A DNA stretch of 64,000 bases from positions 4,030,001 to 4,094,000 of the forward strand of contig OZ231126.1 of assembly GCA_965153355.1 (NCBI GenBank), given 5' to 3'. This stretch comes from Flaccisagitta enflata (lineage: Eukaryota; Chaetognatha; Sagittoidea; Aphragmophora). The translations under genes were made by a program, and so were the position numbers. This document shows, one piece after another, positions 9,301 to 20,651 of this stretch; the first letter of the stretch is position 1; every line of letters starts with the position of its first letter. The notes below the pieces were generated by a model. That model was not told where the DNA came from. It was given only the letters and a program-made list of their open reading frames with translations, and did not search any database.

Positions 9301-11037
9301 ACTTACGTAATTTCCTCTCCATCTCGTCGCATCGGCGAACTTCGTTGACGAATTTCCTTTGAAACGCATTCACGTCCGGATTCAACTGCAGATAGGCATA
9401 AGAATCACATGCAAGATCGTGAGACAGAAGTGGGGTTCAAGGTTATCAAATCGGCCATTTCATCATACATACTATCTTCGCCAAAAGAAACGCGACACCC
9501 TGGGAATGATATGATTTATTGACCATATTCTGATAAAATTTGGCTACTGAAAGGGTTTGTAAGTCAAGTAAGTTATTTTTATAAGAAACAAACCAGGCTG
9601 TGAGTCTAAATTGCAATTTCTGACGCATTTCTTCATTAACAGATGCGATAACCTTTTCTTATTTGTCCACAGTTTTTGCAAGCCTTTAATTTTCAAAACA
9701 TGTCTTGTTTTTTGCTTGCCATTTCCAAACGGTTTGAGCTGCAGAACCCAGATTGAGCTCATCTTTTAGATTTTTTGAAGTAGATTAATTTGCTTTTTTG
9801 GAAAAAGTATCTAGCTTGACCAGAAGCTGAGATAACTAAAATTAAGCTTAAATGAAATTTTTTCCATTTTTTTCCATAATTTTTCATCAATTCTGAAAAT
9901 GACTATTTCCCCTCTTTTGCTTCCCATTTCTAAACGCTTTAAGATACAATTACCAGATTGGACTCATTTTGTAGATCTTTTGAAGTAGATTAATATGTTT
10001 TTTTTAAAAAGTTTCTGGCTTTTCTAGAAGCAAAGATATTCAAGGTAGAAGATGTCGCGTTTCTTTTGGCGAAGATAGTATATACTGGGATGAGCTTTTA
10101 ACATTACAGCTATGAAGATATATGATGGTTAAATCTAAGGAAAAATATCGGCAAGACAAAACACAATCACCAACCATATGCACTCATTAGGGGTATATTT
10201 AAGTACTCATTAGCTTTTCATCTCCCTCCACTCCCCAGGCCTATTTACACCCCTGACTGTCACTCATTCTAACTTGACAAGTTCACCAAGTCAATGAAAC
10301 ACTTTCATGTAGATATTACTATCTTGGAAAAAATAAAAGTCCAGGACGTTTTGTCATATTATAGCTTTGATATACATGATTTGATATAAAAATTGGTGAC
10401 TAAAATGGAGCCAATAAACAGGGCTAGCAAATGGTGCCAAGCTGAGACTCATTGCGTTCACTTAAATTTTATATTAAAATGAGTGGAAGTGTTGATTTTA
10501 GAAATGGACACAAAACTTGAATAGATTATAAATGCACGACTTTTTGTTACAGTGTTGCTTTGATATGCAAAATTTGAAAGGAAAATCAGTGACCATTTTA
10601 AAGCTCTTGATCAGGGCAATCTATTGCCGCCAAGCAGAGACTCATAGCTCTTTTCATTTGGATTCTACATCAAAAAGAGTGAGAACGTTCATTCTCAGAA
10701 ATTGTAAAAAAATGTGTGGGGGCATAATACTTCAAAATGGCATCATACTCTTTACCAAGACATACCCTTACAGATGCAAACGGTTTCTAAAATTCAAAAA
10801 GGTTATTCTAAGCACTGGGCTTATGAAAATGGTCATTATTTTATCAGATTTGCAATCAAATCATTCTTTTATCCAGCTTGGACTTTTATTTTTTCCAAGA
10901 TAGTAGTACTGTAATCTTACATCTCTAAATTGGACGAGTCCCAATTCCCCGAGTTCGGAAACGCAGGCGTAAGCAGCTTCAGACTGGAGGAAGAGTTGGC
11001 AGAGAACCATCTCCTCGGATCGAAAAAGAGACCCCAT
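6272..11037 (-). CDS. ATP6V0A1: V-ATPase V0 subunit a, right copy, N-terminal exons 1-5
   Basis: Minus strand, join 11037-10921, 9385-9307, 8770-8673, 7311-7183 and 6387-6272; 539 bp, residues 1-179. The product would be the V0 a subunit of the proton pump. Visible motifs are [25 protein letters not shown], a [17 protein letters not shown] segment, the coiled-coil [35 protein letters not shown], and a variable loop ending LQLG. The next family segment (FVAGVI, then the R/E-rich stretch) is not found between 5230 and 6270. Myosin exons occupy that side, so the gene is broken after exon 5. Exons 3 and 4 have junction-spanning tandem repeats in the adjoining intron. All phases are consistent. 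Confidence 0.9.
6421..6694. mobile_element. MITE family GGGCGTGTTTCTAGT, copy 2
   Basis: Begins GGGCGTGTTTGCAGTGATGA and carries the same GAGCGAGCAAG and CGACCAAACGAGTGG interior as copy 1. Its right end is diverged. It starts 33 bp upstream of the exon 5 acceptor. Confidence 0.6.
7183..7311 (-). CDS. ATP6V0A1: V-ATPase subunit a exon 4 (right copy)
   Basis: 129 bp, 43 residues, [20 protein letters not shown] to TQLFFEE. Acceptor TTGCTTTCAG, donor GTTAGT. This is a coiled-coil of the N-terminal domain. Its first about 40 bp plus acceptor recur nine more times upstream. Confidence 0.9.
7280..8200 (-). repeat. Ten-copy array straddling the exon 4 acceptor
   Basis: A unit of about 84-101 bp repeats from 7280 to about 8200. 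Read on the minus strand, each copy contains the end of the intron (TTTCTTGCTTTCAG) and the first about 40 bp of exon 4 (GCGACATTTGAAAAGTTGGA). The last copy is the real junction at 7311. Nine decoy acceptors lie upstream, one degraded (about 7780). Decoy frames run into a TGA shortly after the exon-like part. Confidence 0.9.
8480..8690 (-). repeat. Three-copy array straddling the exon 3 donor
   Basis: A unit of about 80-86 bp. On the minus strand each copy carries the exon 3 end (GAAATGATCGATTTGGAG or a near match) followed by a GT donor. The copies lie at about 8670, 8590 and 8510, with the true junction at 8673. Confidence 0.85.
8673..8770 (-). CDS. ATP6V0A1: V-ATPase subunit a exon 3 (right copy)
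   Basis: 98 bp, acceptor TTTTTTTCAG, donor GTTAGT. It encodes [20 protein letters not shown] and then a PREMIDLE motif, strongly conserved in subunit a. Confidence 0.92.
8868..9062 (-). mobile_element. Hairpin-family element in right arm
   Basis: Counterpart of 3303-3491: hairpin AGTTGCGgacaAGCGACT, then GTCCGTCAGTCTG repeats. It was therefore present before the arms separated. Confidence 0.5.
9307..9385 (-). CDS. ATP6V0A1: V-ATPase subunit a exon 2 (right copy)
   Basis: 79 bp, identical to 2970-3048 in reverse complement. Acceptor TATCTGCAG, donor GTAAGT. Confidence 0.92.
9472..10078. mobile_element. TA-target MITE with CTATCTTCGCC termini
   Basis: 607 bp. The terminal inverted repeats of about 26 bp start CTATCTTCGCCAAAAGAAAC and are flanked by TA on both sides (9470-9471, 10079-10080). 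The left arm has the empty site with a single TA near 2892. This fits a Tc1/mariner-type non-autonomous element. No coding capacity. Confidence 0.85.
10319..10903. mobile_element. TA-target MITE with CTATCTTGGAAA termini
   Basis: 585 bp. Terminal inverted repeats begin CTATCTTGGAAAAAATAAAA and are flanked by TA (10317-10318, 10904-10905). The left arm has the empty site near 2224. The terminus matches the end of the mariner remnant at 21731-21740, so they may be one family. Confidence 0.85.
10921..11037 (-). CDS. ATP6V0A1: V-ATPase subunit a exon 1 (right copy)
   Basis: 117 bp, the same 39 residues as the left copy. Third-position differences from the left copy are CTT/CTC, TCG/TCT, GAG/GAA and GGA/GGG. 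Start ATG at 11037. Confidence 0.92.
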
Positions 11038-11132
11038 TTTACCGACCTAAGCGGGGTTGTACGGAAAGGGAAAACATGGGAAATTGCGGCAAATCATTAG
11101 CGGGGTGAGCTGACATATTACAATTTGATTAC

Positions 11133-12274
11133 GACATCATGAACCATATCTTGACACTCGTTCCATCTCTTTTTTGCACCATTTTTTCTATAAAATTATC
11201 CATTTTTGACTAAAAATCTGTTTTGACATGTGCTATGTGAGCCCATTCATACTATTTTAAAGAATCAGCCCTCAAATTGCATGCTTTGTACAGGAAAATG
11301 ACCTTAAATTGGCAAAATTTTCAAGCAAAATCTTAGAAAAGAGTAAGAATTGTTTTAAAGAGGTATCTTTACTGTATTATTACCGACACAGTTTGTATAA
11401 TATGGTCATTTTTTTTATGAGAGGCTGTTCATATCTATCTGACACTAGTATTAAACTTTTTTGCCATATGATTTTTAGCATTTTGGATGTCTTTGTCAAG
11501 TACCTTTTAAAAAATGTCAGCTGACAATCAAATTTCAAAAAATAGGATATTTTATTATGAAAAATTCATTTAGGGTACTTCCCATTGGAGTAAAGTCAAG
11601 AAATTTGAACTGTAGTCAAAAGAAGCATTCAACCTTAAGCATTTCAAATTTCGTAACAATCGGTGGATTTAAAGTATCAATTATGTGAGTTTTTCTATTC
11701 CAAATTGCAAAATTTAAAGTTTTTGAAAAAAACATTTTTCATCCCCTAAATAACAAATCTTGAACATAGATGAATATTTTGCATTTTTAGAAACATCAGA
11801 TCTGAGATAATGTAATTCACTAGGGTCTGATGTTTTTGGTTTTTCCAATTTTTCAATTTCTATGCAAATTGTTATTTAGGGTGCACCTATGTCAGATTCA
11901 ACAGAAATATGAAATAAAGGATGTTTTTTATTTAGAGTTTTACATGGGGCACTTCCTGGTGAAGAAAAGTCATGAAATTTTTATGGTAGTTAAATGAAGC
12001 ACCAAACCACCTGCATGTCAATTTTCATTACTATAAGAAAATTTTTGATATCTGTTTGTGAATCTTTAAATATTAATTTGTGAAATTTATGAAATTAGTC
12101 ATTTTTAAATGAAAAATCACTATTTTTTTTTCTGATGATATTTTGCATCAATTTTCTCTATTAACTACCCAAAGTGACATATATTATCAGGTGAATTATT
12201 TGTTTTTGGTAAAAAACATTTTGATTTGTTTATTCTTGGCGAAACTGAAGTGTCACAATAATTTTCATTGTGTC
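11133..12274. mobile_element. 1.14-kb AT-rich insertion carrying about 370-bp repeats
   Basis: Absent from the left arm near 2003. TTAC stands on both sides (11129-11132, 12275-12278) and the ends read GACA...TGTC. Inside are diverged repeats of about 370 bp sharing motifs such as CTGATGTTTTTGGTTTTT and GCACTTCCTG with 46130-46990. No intact gene. Confidence 0.6.
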
Positions 12275-12417
12275 TTACAAAAAAAAAACATTTACATGGT
12301 GTCGGAACTTAAATGATAAGTGAAGATGGAAAATGGTTAACACTTAACAGAAATTGGAAAGAAAATAAAAGAGAGAAAGCCGGAAGCCTGAAAGAAAAGA
12401 TAAAAGGCACGAAAGGA

Positions 12418-12700
12418 AACAAGCCCGACCGGGCAACGATGCGTCCGGGCTGTGTCTCAGCGTGTATTTATCATGTGACATATGTACGGAGAGACATATG
12501 GACGAACAGACGGGTGAATAGACTCTCAAGACATGTTGGTTGATCATTTGTTTCAGTGTAGGATCTCACCGTGGCCAAAAACAGCCGAGAAACGCGGTTT
12601 TTGCACAAGCGTAACGTACGGACGGACGGACGGACGGACGGACGGACCGACGGACGGACAGACCCTCTTATAGAGATGCGTTCCTGACGGAATCATCTAA
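12418..12700 (+). mobile_element. Hairpin-family element, near full length
   Basis: Starts CAAGCCCGACCGGGC with a small 5' stem, GATGCGTCC at 12438-12446, and GACGGACG microsatellite at 12617-12660. It ends CTCTTATAGAGATGCG and a hairpin at 12674-12698 followed by AA. It is the GATGCG subfamily, also seen at 45605 and 50085-50222. Confidence 0.7.
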
Positions 12701-13145
12701 AAAAGGAAAGTGGTGTTGAAAAAGGAAAGAGAAGAAGGAATAACTGGAATAAGGAAAGAGATGAAGGAAAGAAGGGATGGACGGACCGACGGACCGACCG
12801 ACAGGAAATTCTAGTCTTGAGAAGGAAAGAAAGACAAAAAGGAAAGAAACGCAGGATCACATAATCGACATGTAAGAAATAAAGGAACAATAGGAAGAAA
12901 GGAAAGACGTCAGGAAAAACAGAGAAAGGACAGCAAAACGAAAACGAGGAATAGGCTGAATGAAAGAGGAAAGAGAAGAAAATTAAGTTAAGGAAGAAGG
13001 CAAGGAAAGAGGGAGACTTAAGGACAGTGAAGAGGGAAAGGAAAGAAAAGTCATAAAACAAGAAAAGTAATGTAATAAAAAGAAGCGATGTGAAGAGGGA
13101 AAGGAAAGAGAAGAAATATAAGAGATAAAGACGTATTGGCGAATT

Positions 13146-13217
13146 TCAAAGAAAGAAAGAAAGAGAAAGAAAGAATGAGAAAGAAAGAAAGAAAGAAAGG
13201 AAGAAAGAAAGAAAGAC
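13146..13217. repeat. (GAAA)n microsatellite, right arm
   Basis: Short counterpart of the 450-bp CTTT tract at 1060-1506. The flanking 12690-13140 is purine-rich low-complexity sequence matching 1500-1900. Confidence 0.9.
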
Positions 13218-13539
13218 GAAGGCCTTTCGTTGTGCAGCGGAGAATCGAGTGTATTCAACTCTTGCACTCAATACCTACCGATCGGGGTCGCCCAGCCAAT
13301 TTTCGTGAGGTTGAAGACTACCGCCCGTGTCGTATTTCTTTATCCTTGCAACGTGACGACAAGCACAGTTCTGCATCAACAGGAAAAATGAATAGAGATT
13401 GTGACAACGAATATGAAAGTTTCCTACAATCCCTCTAAATAGACTAGGCGTTATATTATAGATGACAAACTTACCTTGAGTGTTGAGGATACGCACTGTC
13501 GCGACGGGCAGCGAGCATGAACCAGTGGAACTGGAAATG

Positions 13540-14428
13540 GAAATGGGGAAAAAACCGTGAGAAGCCCCGTCACAGAAGCCCTGAGTGGACATGAGAAGCC
13601 CCGGGTGGATATGAGAAGCCCTAAGTGGATGTAAGAAGCCCCTTTTCAAAATAAGTGGGTTTTCTTAAATTTTTCAATTTTAATATGCATTTTAACATTT
13701 TTTTTTCAACCTCAATAGGCCAAAATAGTTTTTCAATTGAAAAATAAGTAATGAACAATTTTTTTTTAAATTGATAAGATAAAAACATGATATTTAAACT
13801 ACAACTGAAAAAACTCCACACAACATATTTTTAGTTGCGTATTAAGCAACTACACCTCACTTTGTCTATCTGACTGTTGATTGGTCTATCCAATATCATA
13901 ATATTATTTTATGTTTTATGATCTTTTACATCTTTACTCATGCCTAAATTATCTAGCGGCCTCAAATAATACTGCTGCTTACCGGCATTCAACTAAGGAA
14001 ACTATATAACTACTCATATTGATAAAATGCTCTTAACCATTACTCACTTTTATATTTTGTGAAATAATTCACTAGTTTACTCTTAGTTAAAATCATCGGT
14101 TAAATGCTTGAAAGCACTGTGCATCTCACGTTTATTGAGAGCTTCTCATGTCTTGAGGGCTTTTTACATCAAGCTGGGGCTTCAAACTTAAGGGCTTCTT
14201 ATTATGCCAAATCCACCCTTATTTACTGTGAGAAGCCCCAAAGTTGGAAGCCTTAATTGGATACAAAAAGCTTACAAAGGATATGAGAAGCCCCCCACAT
14301 ATAATAGTTATAAGGGTTTCTTAAATCCTGGGGCTTCTCACGTCCACTCAGGGCTTCTCACATTCACTCGGGGCTTCTCACGTTCACTCGGGGCTTCCAG
14401 CTCTGGGGCTTCTTAAATTGCCGAGCCA
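13540..14428. mobile_element. 889-bp insertion with 8-bp target duplication (hAT-like)
   Basis: TGGAAATG is duplicated at 13532-13539 and 14429-14436, and the left arm has it once (about 748). Ends carry many subterminal AGAAGCCCC / GGGGCTTCT repeats in opposite orientation, as in hAT elements. No clean terminal inverted repeat was seen. A hairpin-family tip (AGTTGCgtattaaGCAACT) is nested at 13833-13851. Confidence 0.75.
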
Positions 14429-14538
14429 TGGAAATGTCGTCAAAGACTGAAGGTCAGCAACCATCAGCAACCGTAGCACTAACGCCCAATTAGGGAAACA
14501 GCCGAAACGATTATGCGCGATGAGGGCCACGATGGGGG

Positions 14539-14539
<1 letters not shown>

Positions 14540-14584
<45 letters not shown>
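14540..14584. repeat. (GA)n microsatellite, right arm
   Basis: Counterpart of the CT tract at 606-636. Confidence 0.95.
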
Positions 14585-14586
<2 letters not shown>

Positions 14587-15894
14587 TAGCAGACAGTCGC
14601 GGGCGTGACGTGTAGTTGCCGCAGTTCGACAACGAAAAACACGGCGACGCAGCGTTTATGACTCGCCCCTGCGCAGCTGAAGCAGCAGCAGCTGCTACGC
14701 AGCAGTGAAGCATCATCGGCTTTTCTTAACTTTTTATCTTTCAGCGGCGTCAGAGAACTGTGGCAGCGGGCCAGCGGCGAATACGGGTCTCCGCTCTCCG
14801 CAGGAAGTGGGTGAGTAATTCGCTGTAGGATGCGGTAATCAGGTGAGTAATAATTCCGTTATCTCTTCCGGCGCTTTTAATATGTCATGAATTCTCGACT
14901 AACGCTGCTGTTGTTTTTCTATGGCGTTTTTTTTCTTTCGGTCAGACGGCATTGTTTCTCCGTACCTCTCATGAATGTGAATATCTCTTTTGTCTCACGC
15001 TATTTTACTCATTTTCTTAATGATTGCGAATGGTATTGGTAAAATCCAGATCATTTTTGCACGCACGAATGACAATTTATAATCGCCGACCTAATTTATG
15101 CGTGCACCAATAAGTTTCAGCGGGCATGCACATGAATATGCTTTTGCGGGCTAGCTGGCTCAAACAAGTTTTGGCCGGCACGAATACGTTTTTGCACGCT
15201 GATGTCCCGTAATTTTTCTATCTGGCGCCCCGGGCGCTTAGAAATTGTTTTTTTCTATCCAGAGAGTATTTCAATGATGGCTATCTTCAAAGCGGTGGCC
15301 GGGGTGACCAATGCCACCCCTTCAGCATGTCAAGTGCAGTTTTGTCGTGCATGTGTAGTACGCACAACTTCGTGCCCATTTAGTATTATCATTTGATAAA
15401 TTGTTCGGAGAAAATCTTAAAATTTAGTTTTACTATTTGCATCTGGAATTTTAAATAGCTTTATGGTCTAAAGTATCCAGTCCCTTCTAGATGCCGCTGT
15501 AGGCGTTCAAAAAAAAAGTTGGAATTTATCAGCTTTTCGTACGTCTAGACTTGTGATAACGGGGGGGGGGGTGCTTGGTATTATATATTAATGAAGTTAG
15601 GGGCTGATATTTGAAATATAAATTAGTAAAGAAAAAGATTTATTCTTTATGATAGATAGTTGCTATGTAAATATATGTCTATGTATTCTTGCTATAGTAA
15701 TAATATTTTGAGAGATTTTGAGGGAACATTGCTGAAGATTAAATTTGCTATAACTTTTTGTCCCCGACGAACAGTTTTCGTCGGTGGACTATGTGATGGA
15801 CCTGATCGTGTAGTCTGTCGTCTGTCGTCTGTCTGTCTGTTTAAAACCCTCTCATATTTTTGGAACCAGACTTCAGAATTTCATGAAACTTTGC

Positions 15895-16470
15895 TGGTGT
15901 TGTTTATAGGTCAATAGGAGCTTGTGTACCAATTTTCAGAAAAATTCACTAACTTTTACTACCCTTTGCCTATTATTTTTGTAGTAATATTTAGCTGGGA
16001 CTTAGGTGGTTTACATAGGTAGAGGGTAGTAAAGGTTTATGAATTTTTTTTTAATTTGGTATACAAGTAGAGGGTAGTAAATGAACACACCCTGCAAAAT
16101 TCGAATTAAATCTGAAGTCTGGTTTATGAGATATTAGCTTATTTATGTAGTAGTATGTTGCTAGGACTTAGGCAATTTACATAGGCAAAGGGTAGTAAAG
16201 GTATGTGAATTTTTTTCTAATTTGGTACACAAGTAGAGGGTAGTAAATGAATAACCCCTGCAAAATTCGAATTAAATCTGAAGTCTGGTTTATGAGATAT
16301 TAGCTTATTTATGTAGTAATATGTTATTAGGACTTAAGCAGTTTTCATAGGCAAAGGGTGGTAAAAGTTTATGTATTTTTTTTAAAACTTAGTAAACAGG
16401 TAAATAATGTCAATTAAACAGCTCCTGCAAAATTTGATTTAAATCTGAAGTCTGGTTTATGAGATATAAA
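15895..16470. repeat. About 166-bp tandem repeat, 3-4 copies
   Basis: Repeats of 'aaatctgaagtctggtttat' at about 16110, 16272 and 16440, with AGGGTAGTAAA blocks between. Upstream, at 15762-15786, lies a hairpin CCGACGAA/TTCGTCGG next to GTCTGTC repeats, resembling a distant hairpin-family element. Otherwise 15200-15890 holds nothing recognised. Confidence 0.8.
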
Positions 16471-16503
16471 CTGTTTTATTTAGTTATATATAACTGTTGT
16501 GGG

Positions 16504-16507
<4 letters not shown>

Positions 16508-16574
<67 letters not shown>

Positions 16575-16597
16575 GCACGCGCACACACACACACACA
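16508..16597. repeat. (CA)n microsatellite
   Basis: About 90 bp of CA with a few CGCA interruptions. A degenerate 'ggtatgccgtcatggactttaa' repeat follows to 16790. Confidence 0.97.
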
Positions 16598-16797
16598 GTG
16601 CTGTTTGCCGTCAAGGACTCCGGGCGACCAAGGTTTATTTCTTGGGACTTGCTCAGTGTTTAATGTTCAAGGTGTGCTGTCATGGACTTTAAGGTATGCC
16701 GTCATGGATTTTAAGGTATGCTGTCGCTGGGACTAAAGGTATGCCAGGCTGACTTTAGGGTATGTCATGACTGTAAGGTAAGGCCATCATGGACATC

Positions 16798-17162
16798 ACT
16801 ATTTTTTTCTAAAAAAAAAAATTTTTTAAATTTTTTGAATTTTTTTTTTTTTGAATTTTTTTTTTTTTTTTTGAATTTTTAGATTTTTGAAAAGCAGCCA
16901 CAGAACGCGCCCGAGAAGATACACCATAAAAAAAATTTCAAAGTCCAAATAGAAAAAATTTCAAAAAAAAGAAAAAAAAAAATCTAACAAATGCTAAAAA
17001 AAAATTTTATAAATTTTTAATTTTTTTTTGAATTTTTTTTTTTTTTTTGAAATTTTTTTTTGGAAAATTTTTGAATTTGAAATTTTTTTTTTTTTTTTTG
17101 AAATTTTTTTTTTTTTAAAATTTTTTTCTGAAATTTTTTTTTTTGAATTTTTTTTTTTTTGT
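16798..17162. repeat. A/T homopolymer-rich low-complexity tract
   Basis: Long T runs broken by GAA and long A runs. No structure beyond this is seen. Confidence 0.9.
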
Positions 17163-17391
17163 AGTGTATTTTCTTCTCGAGTCGCGTTTACGCGACGAGA
17201 GTTTGTGTACCATGCCCCAGTCGGGGGACTGTAATTTTGAAGTTGGTGAAAAAATTAGGTACACGACATTTCTGGGTTTGAGCTTCAAGATTTTTGAAAT
17301 TCATCGAACTTCGATGATTTTTGAAAATCATTGAACTTCAGATGATTTTTGACTTTTCACTAGTGTTGATGTCGTGTCGTTGTTAGTGTAG

Positions 17392-17393
<2 letters not shown>

Positions 17394-17426
<33 letters not shown>

Positions 17427-17529
17427 GATAAAGACCAATGCATACAACGACTTGACCACGACAACGTACTATTTTCTTGGTTGGAGCTTCTCAAAGGAAA
17501 AAATCATCGAAGTCAAACGTTGTTAGGTG

Positions 17530-17614
<85 letters not shown>
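17394..17614. repeat. Two (CT)n tracts
   Basis: CT runs at 17394-17427 and 17533-17614. Just upstream, 17296-17350, is an isolated piece of the ATCGAACTTCGATGAT palindrome found in bulk at 33.3-36.4 kb. Confidence 0.95.
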
Positions 17615-17617
<3 letters not shown>

Positions 17618-17782
17618 CTCGGTAAAGACCACGACAACGACAACGATGTGACAACGACGCGATCCGATGATGCGATCGGTTGAAGCGATCATGGAATGAG
17701 ATTGGTGGTTACATGTCGTGGTCACGTGATGTGGTCATCGGAAATTCAATGAAATGACCGCGACCGCCCGCGACCGCATTTT

Positions 17783-18400
17783 CAACAACTATGGGACAAC
17801 GACTATATGACAACGACTATGGGACAACGACTATGGGACAACGACTATGGGACAACGACTATGGGACAACAACACAACGACTCAACAACTATGGGACAAC
17901 GACTAAGTGACAACGACTAAGTGACAACGACTAAGTGACAACGACTAAGTGACAACGACTAAGTGACAACGACTAAGTGACAACGACTAAGTGACAACGA
18001 CTATGTGACAACGACTATGGGACAACGACTATGGGACAACGACTATGGGACAACGACTATGGGACAACGCCACTAAGTGACAACGTATCAAGTGACAAAC
18101 GCACTTGGGACAACGACTAAGTGACAAATCTACTATGTGACAAAATGACTATGGGACAACGATCAGGACAAAATTTAATTGTGTACAACGACGCGGGACA
18201 ACGACTATGGGACAAACGCTCATGTGACAACGAACATGGACAACGCCTGCGACAACGTCATGGGACAACGCCTTGGACAATGTCTATGGGACAATGTCTA
18301 TGGGACAATGTCTATGGACAATGCTCCAGGGACAATGTCTATGGACAATGTCTATGGGACAACGACTATGGGACAACGACTATGGGACAACGACAAGAAA
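17783..18400. repeat. 14-bp minisatellite
   Basis: Unit ACAACGACTATGGG with variants ACTAAGTG and GTCTATGG, about 40 copies. Frames across it are spurious. Confidence 0.92.
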
Positions 18401-18540
18401 TCACCCAATGCGATCGTGACCGCGATAGCGACAACTTCTGGCTAAAAGCATTTTCAATAGTGTTGTTGTCGTGTCAGATGTTAGTAACTCTGTAAAGACA
18501 ACACAACTCACAATTATTTGTAATGGTGTAGTTTGACCGC

Positions 18541-18541
<1 letters not shown>

Positions 18542-18601
<60 letters not shown>

Positions 18602-18705
18602 ATTACAGCGACAGCGACCGGGACCTTGACCGGGACCTTTTCTGGCTAAAAGCATTTTCACAAGTGTTGGTGTCGTGTTGGGGTTAGTGCTCTGCTCTCT
18701 CTCTC

Positions 18706-18770
<65 letters not shown>
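18542..18770. repeat. Two (CT)n tracts
   Basis: CT runs at 18542-18598 and 18695-18768, separated by sequence with 'ctggctaaaagcattttca' that also occurs near 18437. Confidence 0.95.
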
Positions 18771-18780
18771 CCTTCTCCCA

Positions 18781-19311
18781 ACTCTGTCAATGTCATAGTC
18801 CCAACTTGTCAATGTTATAGTCTCAACTTGTCAATGTCATAGTCTCAACTTTTGTCAATGTCATAGTCTCAACTTCTGTCAATGTCATAGTCCTAAATCC
18901 TCTTGTCAATGTCATAGTCTCAACTTGTCAATGTCATTGTCCCAACTTGTCAATGTCATAGTCTCAACTTTTGTCATCAGTATTGTCTCAACTCTTGTCA
19001 ATGGCATTGTCCCAACCCTTGTCAATGGTATTGTCCTAACTCTTGTCAATGTCATAGTCCCAACTCTTGCCAATGGTATTGTCCCAACTTTTGTCAATGG
19101 TATTGTCCTAACTTGTAAATGGTATTTTCCAACTTCTTGTCAATGGCATTAATCCGAACTTTGTCAATGGTATTGTCCCCAACTTTAAGTCAATGGCATT
19201 GTCCCAATCCTTGTCATGGCATTATCCCAACTTCTTGTCAATGGCATTGTCCCAACTCTTGTCAATGGCATTGTCCCAACTCTTGTCAATGGCATTGTCC
19301 CAACTCTTGTC

Positions 19312-19364
<53 letters not shown>

Positions 19365-19375
19365 TTTCTCTCTCG
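18781..19375. repeat. Minisatellite TTGTCAATGgCATtGTCCCAAC plus (CT)n
   Basis: Units of about 20-25 bp to 19313, then CT to 19375. The core GTCAATG..ATTGTCCCAAC recurs at 20990-21125, 22155-22330 and 28480-31220. Confidence 0.9.
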
Positions 19376-20345
19376 ACAATATCAGCAACAGACTCACACT
19401 TGGCCCTGAAAAATCATATTTTTAGAATCAGATATTTCTGGTTGACTATGACAGAAACATGAACGTCGATGTCCGGGGGATTAGATTTGGGTATTGCCGA
19501 AGCTTAATGGCGAGAGATATCCTTATTGATCTGGGCCGATACGCCAAATCGACGATTTTTGTGAAAATTGCAGAAGAACCGTAGTTTTCTTAAATTTAAA
19601 TATTCTCCCCTTTGAGTGTGAAAACACAAACAAACAAGCGGAATTCATCTTGTATGCAATTCACTAGTTAGGGCCAACAAGCGTAGGGCCGTTGCTATCA
19701 AAATTACCACTTTTTTTGAAAAAAATATGATTTTCTTAAATTAACGTGGATGGGACAATTAAATAGTAGAAAAAACGTGATTGCCCAAAATTCAAGATTT
19801 TATCATAACTCTTCCATCTTTGAATTTTTTCGCGCAATTCTTTTGGGATGTCTTTCTTGTGAAATGGGGGCGTATCTGAGCCCATATTAGTCCACTATTT
19901 CACCCATAATGAGGATGAAATTAACTTGTTATGCCATTCCTTTCAAATTTGTCCAAATTGCCTTCTTTCCAGTAATCACTTTCAGGTGCTCAAAAAGTAC
20001 AAATTTGGACAGTTCATGTTTTTGGCAAGACAATATCAATCAAGTATGACCAAACAGCCATGATGACTTAAAATTATCAATAAAACAACTCAATGGGCCT
20101 CAAGAAAAGGGATAATTAAGAACTGTTACAATTTGTTACAGGAAAATAGAGAGCGAACGCCACCTTGGGTGGACACGTTTAAATGGGATAAAAAAAGTCA
20201 GCCTATTTTCACAAACCAAATTTTTAAGCAATTATATCTCCCCCAACATTTGATAGCAATAATATCAATTGCTAGTCCCTCATGAACTGATATTGCCATG
20301 TCAGCCTTGCGTTGGTCTGGAAATAAGACATGTGAGCCTCTTGAT
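19376..20345. other. Stretch without recognised feature
   Basis: No reading frame with protein-like character, repeat or transposon end was found here on either strand. Confidence 0.6.
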
Positions 20346-20349
20346 GAAA

Positions 20350-20351
20350 TC

Positions 20352-20402
<51 letters not shown>
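20350..20402. repeat. (CT)n tract heading a duplicated segment
   Basis: The sequence after it (20403-20960, minus the insert at 20456-20651) is paralogous to 23657-24000, which also starts with a CT tract. Confidence 0.9.
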
Positions 20403-20405
<3 letters not shown>

Positions 20406-20455
20406 GTTTTATGTCTTGATATGTTGGTATTTGGCATGGTTGTTAAGAGTAATGA

Positions 20456-20651
20456 AAAGGCCGGATACACGGCTACCCTAGTCGCATGCGGGTGGGCAGG
20501 AGCAGTGCTGGAGAAGGTCACTAGGGCATCTGGGCAGGAGCCGTATGCTCAAAGCTCAAAAAACGCCGAAAAAGTAAAAAGGGGACTGACCAACAAACTG
20601 ACCAACCAATGGACCAACATAGCGGGGTGTAGAGTTGCGTAGCACGCAACT
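20456..20651 (+). mobile_element. Hairpin-family element
   Basis: Starts AAGGCCGGATACACGGC and ends with hairpin AGTTGCG...CGCAACT at 20633-20651, then AAAA. The paralogous segment near 23715 lacks it. Confidence 0.75.

Larger units (their letters stand above)
8850..15197 (-). repeat. Right arm of the inverted duplication
   Basis: Reverse complement of 1-3510, lengthened by insertions at 9472-10078, 10319-10903, 11133-12274, 12418-12700 and 13540-14428. The inner end is a run of C near 8845. The outer end is near 15197, opposite window position 1. Confidence 0.9.

Noticed and set aside
16459-16736. Thr/His repeat frames
   Set aside because: Translation of the CA microsatellite.
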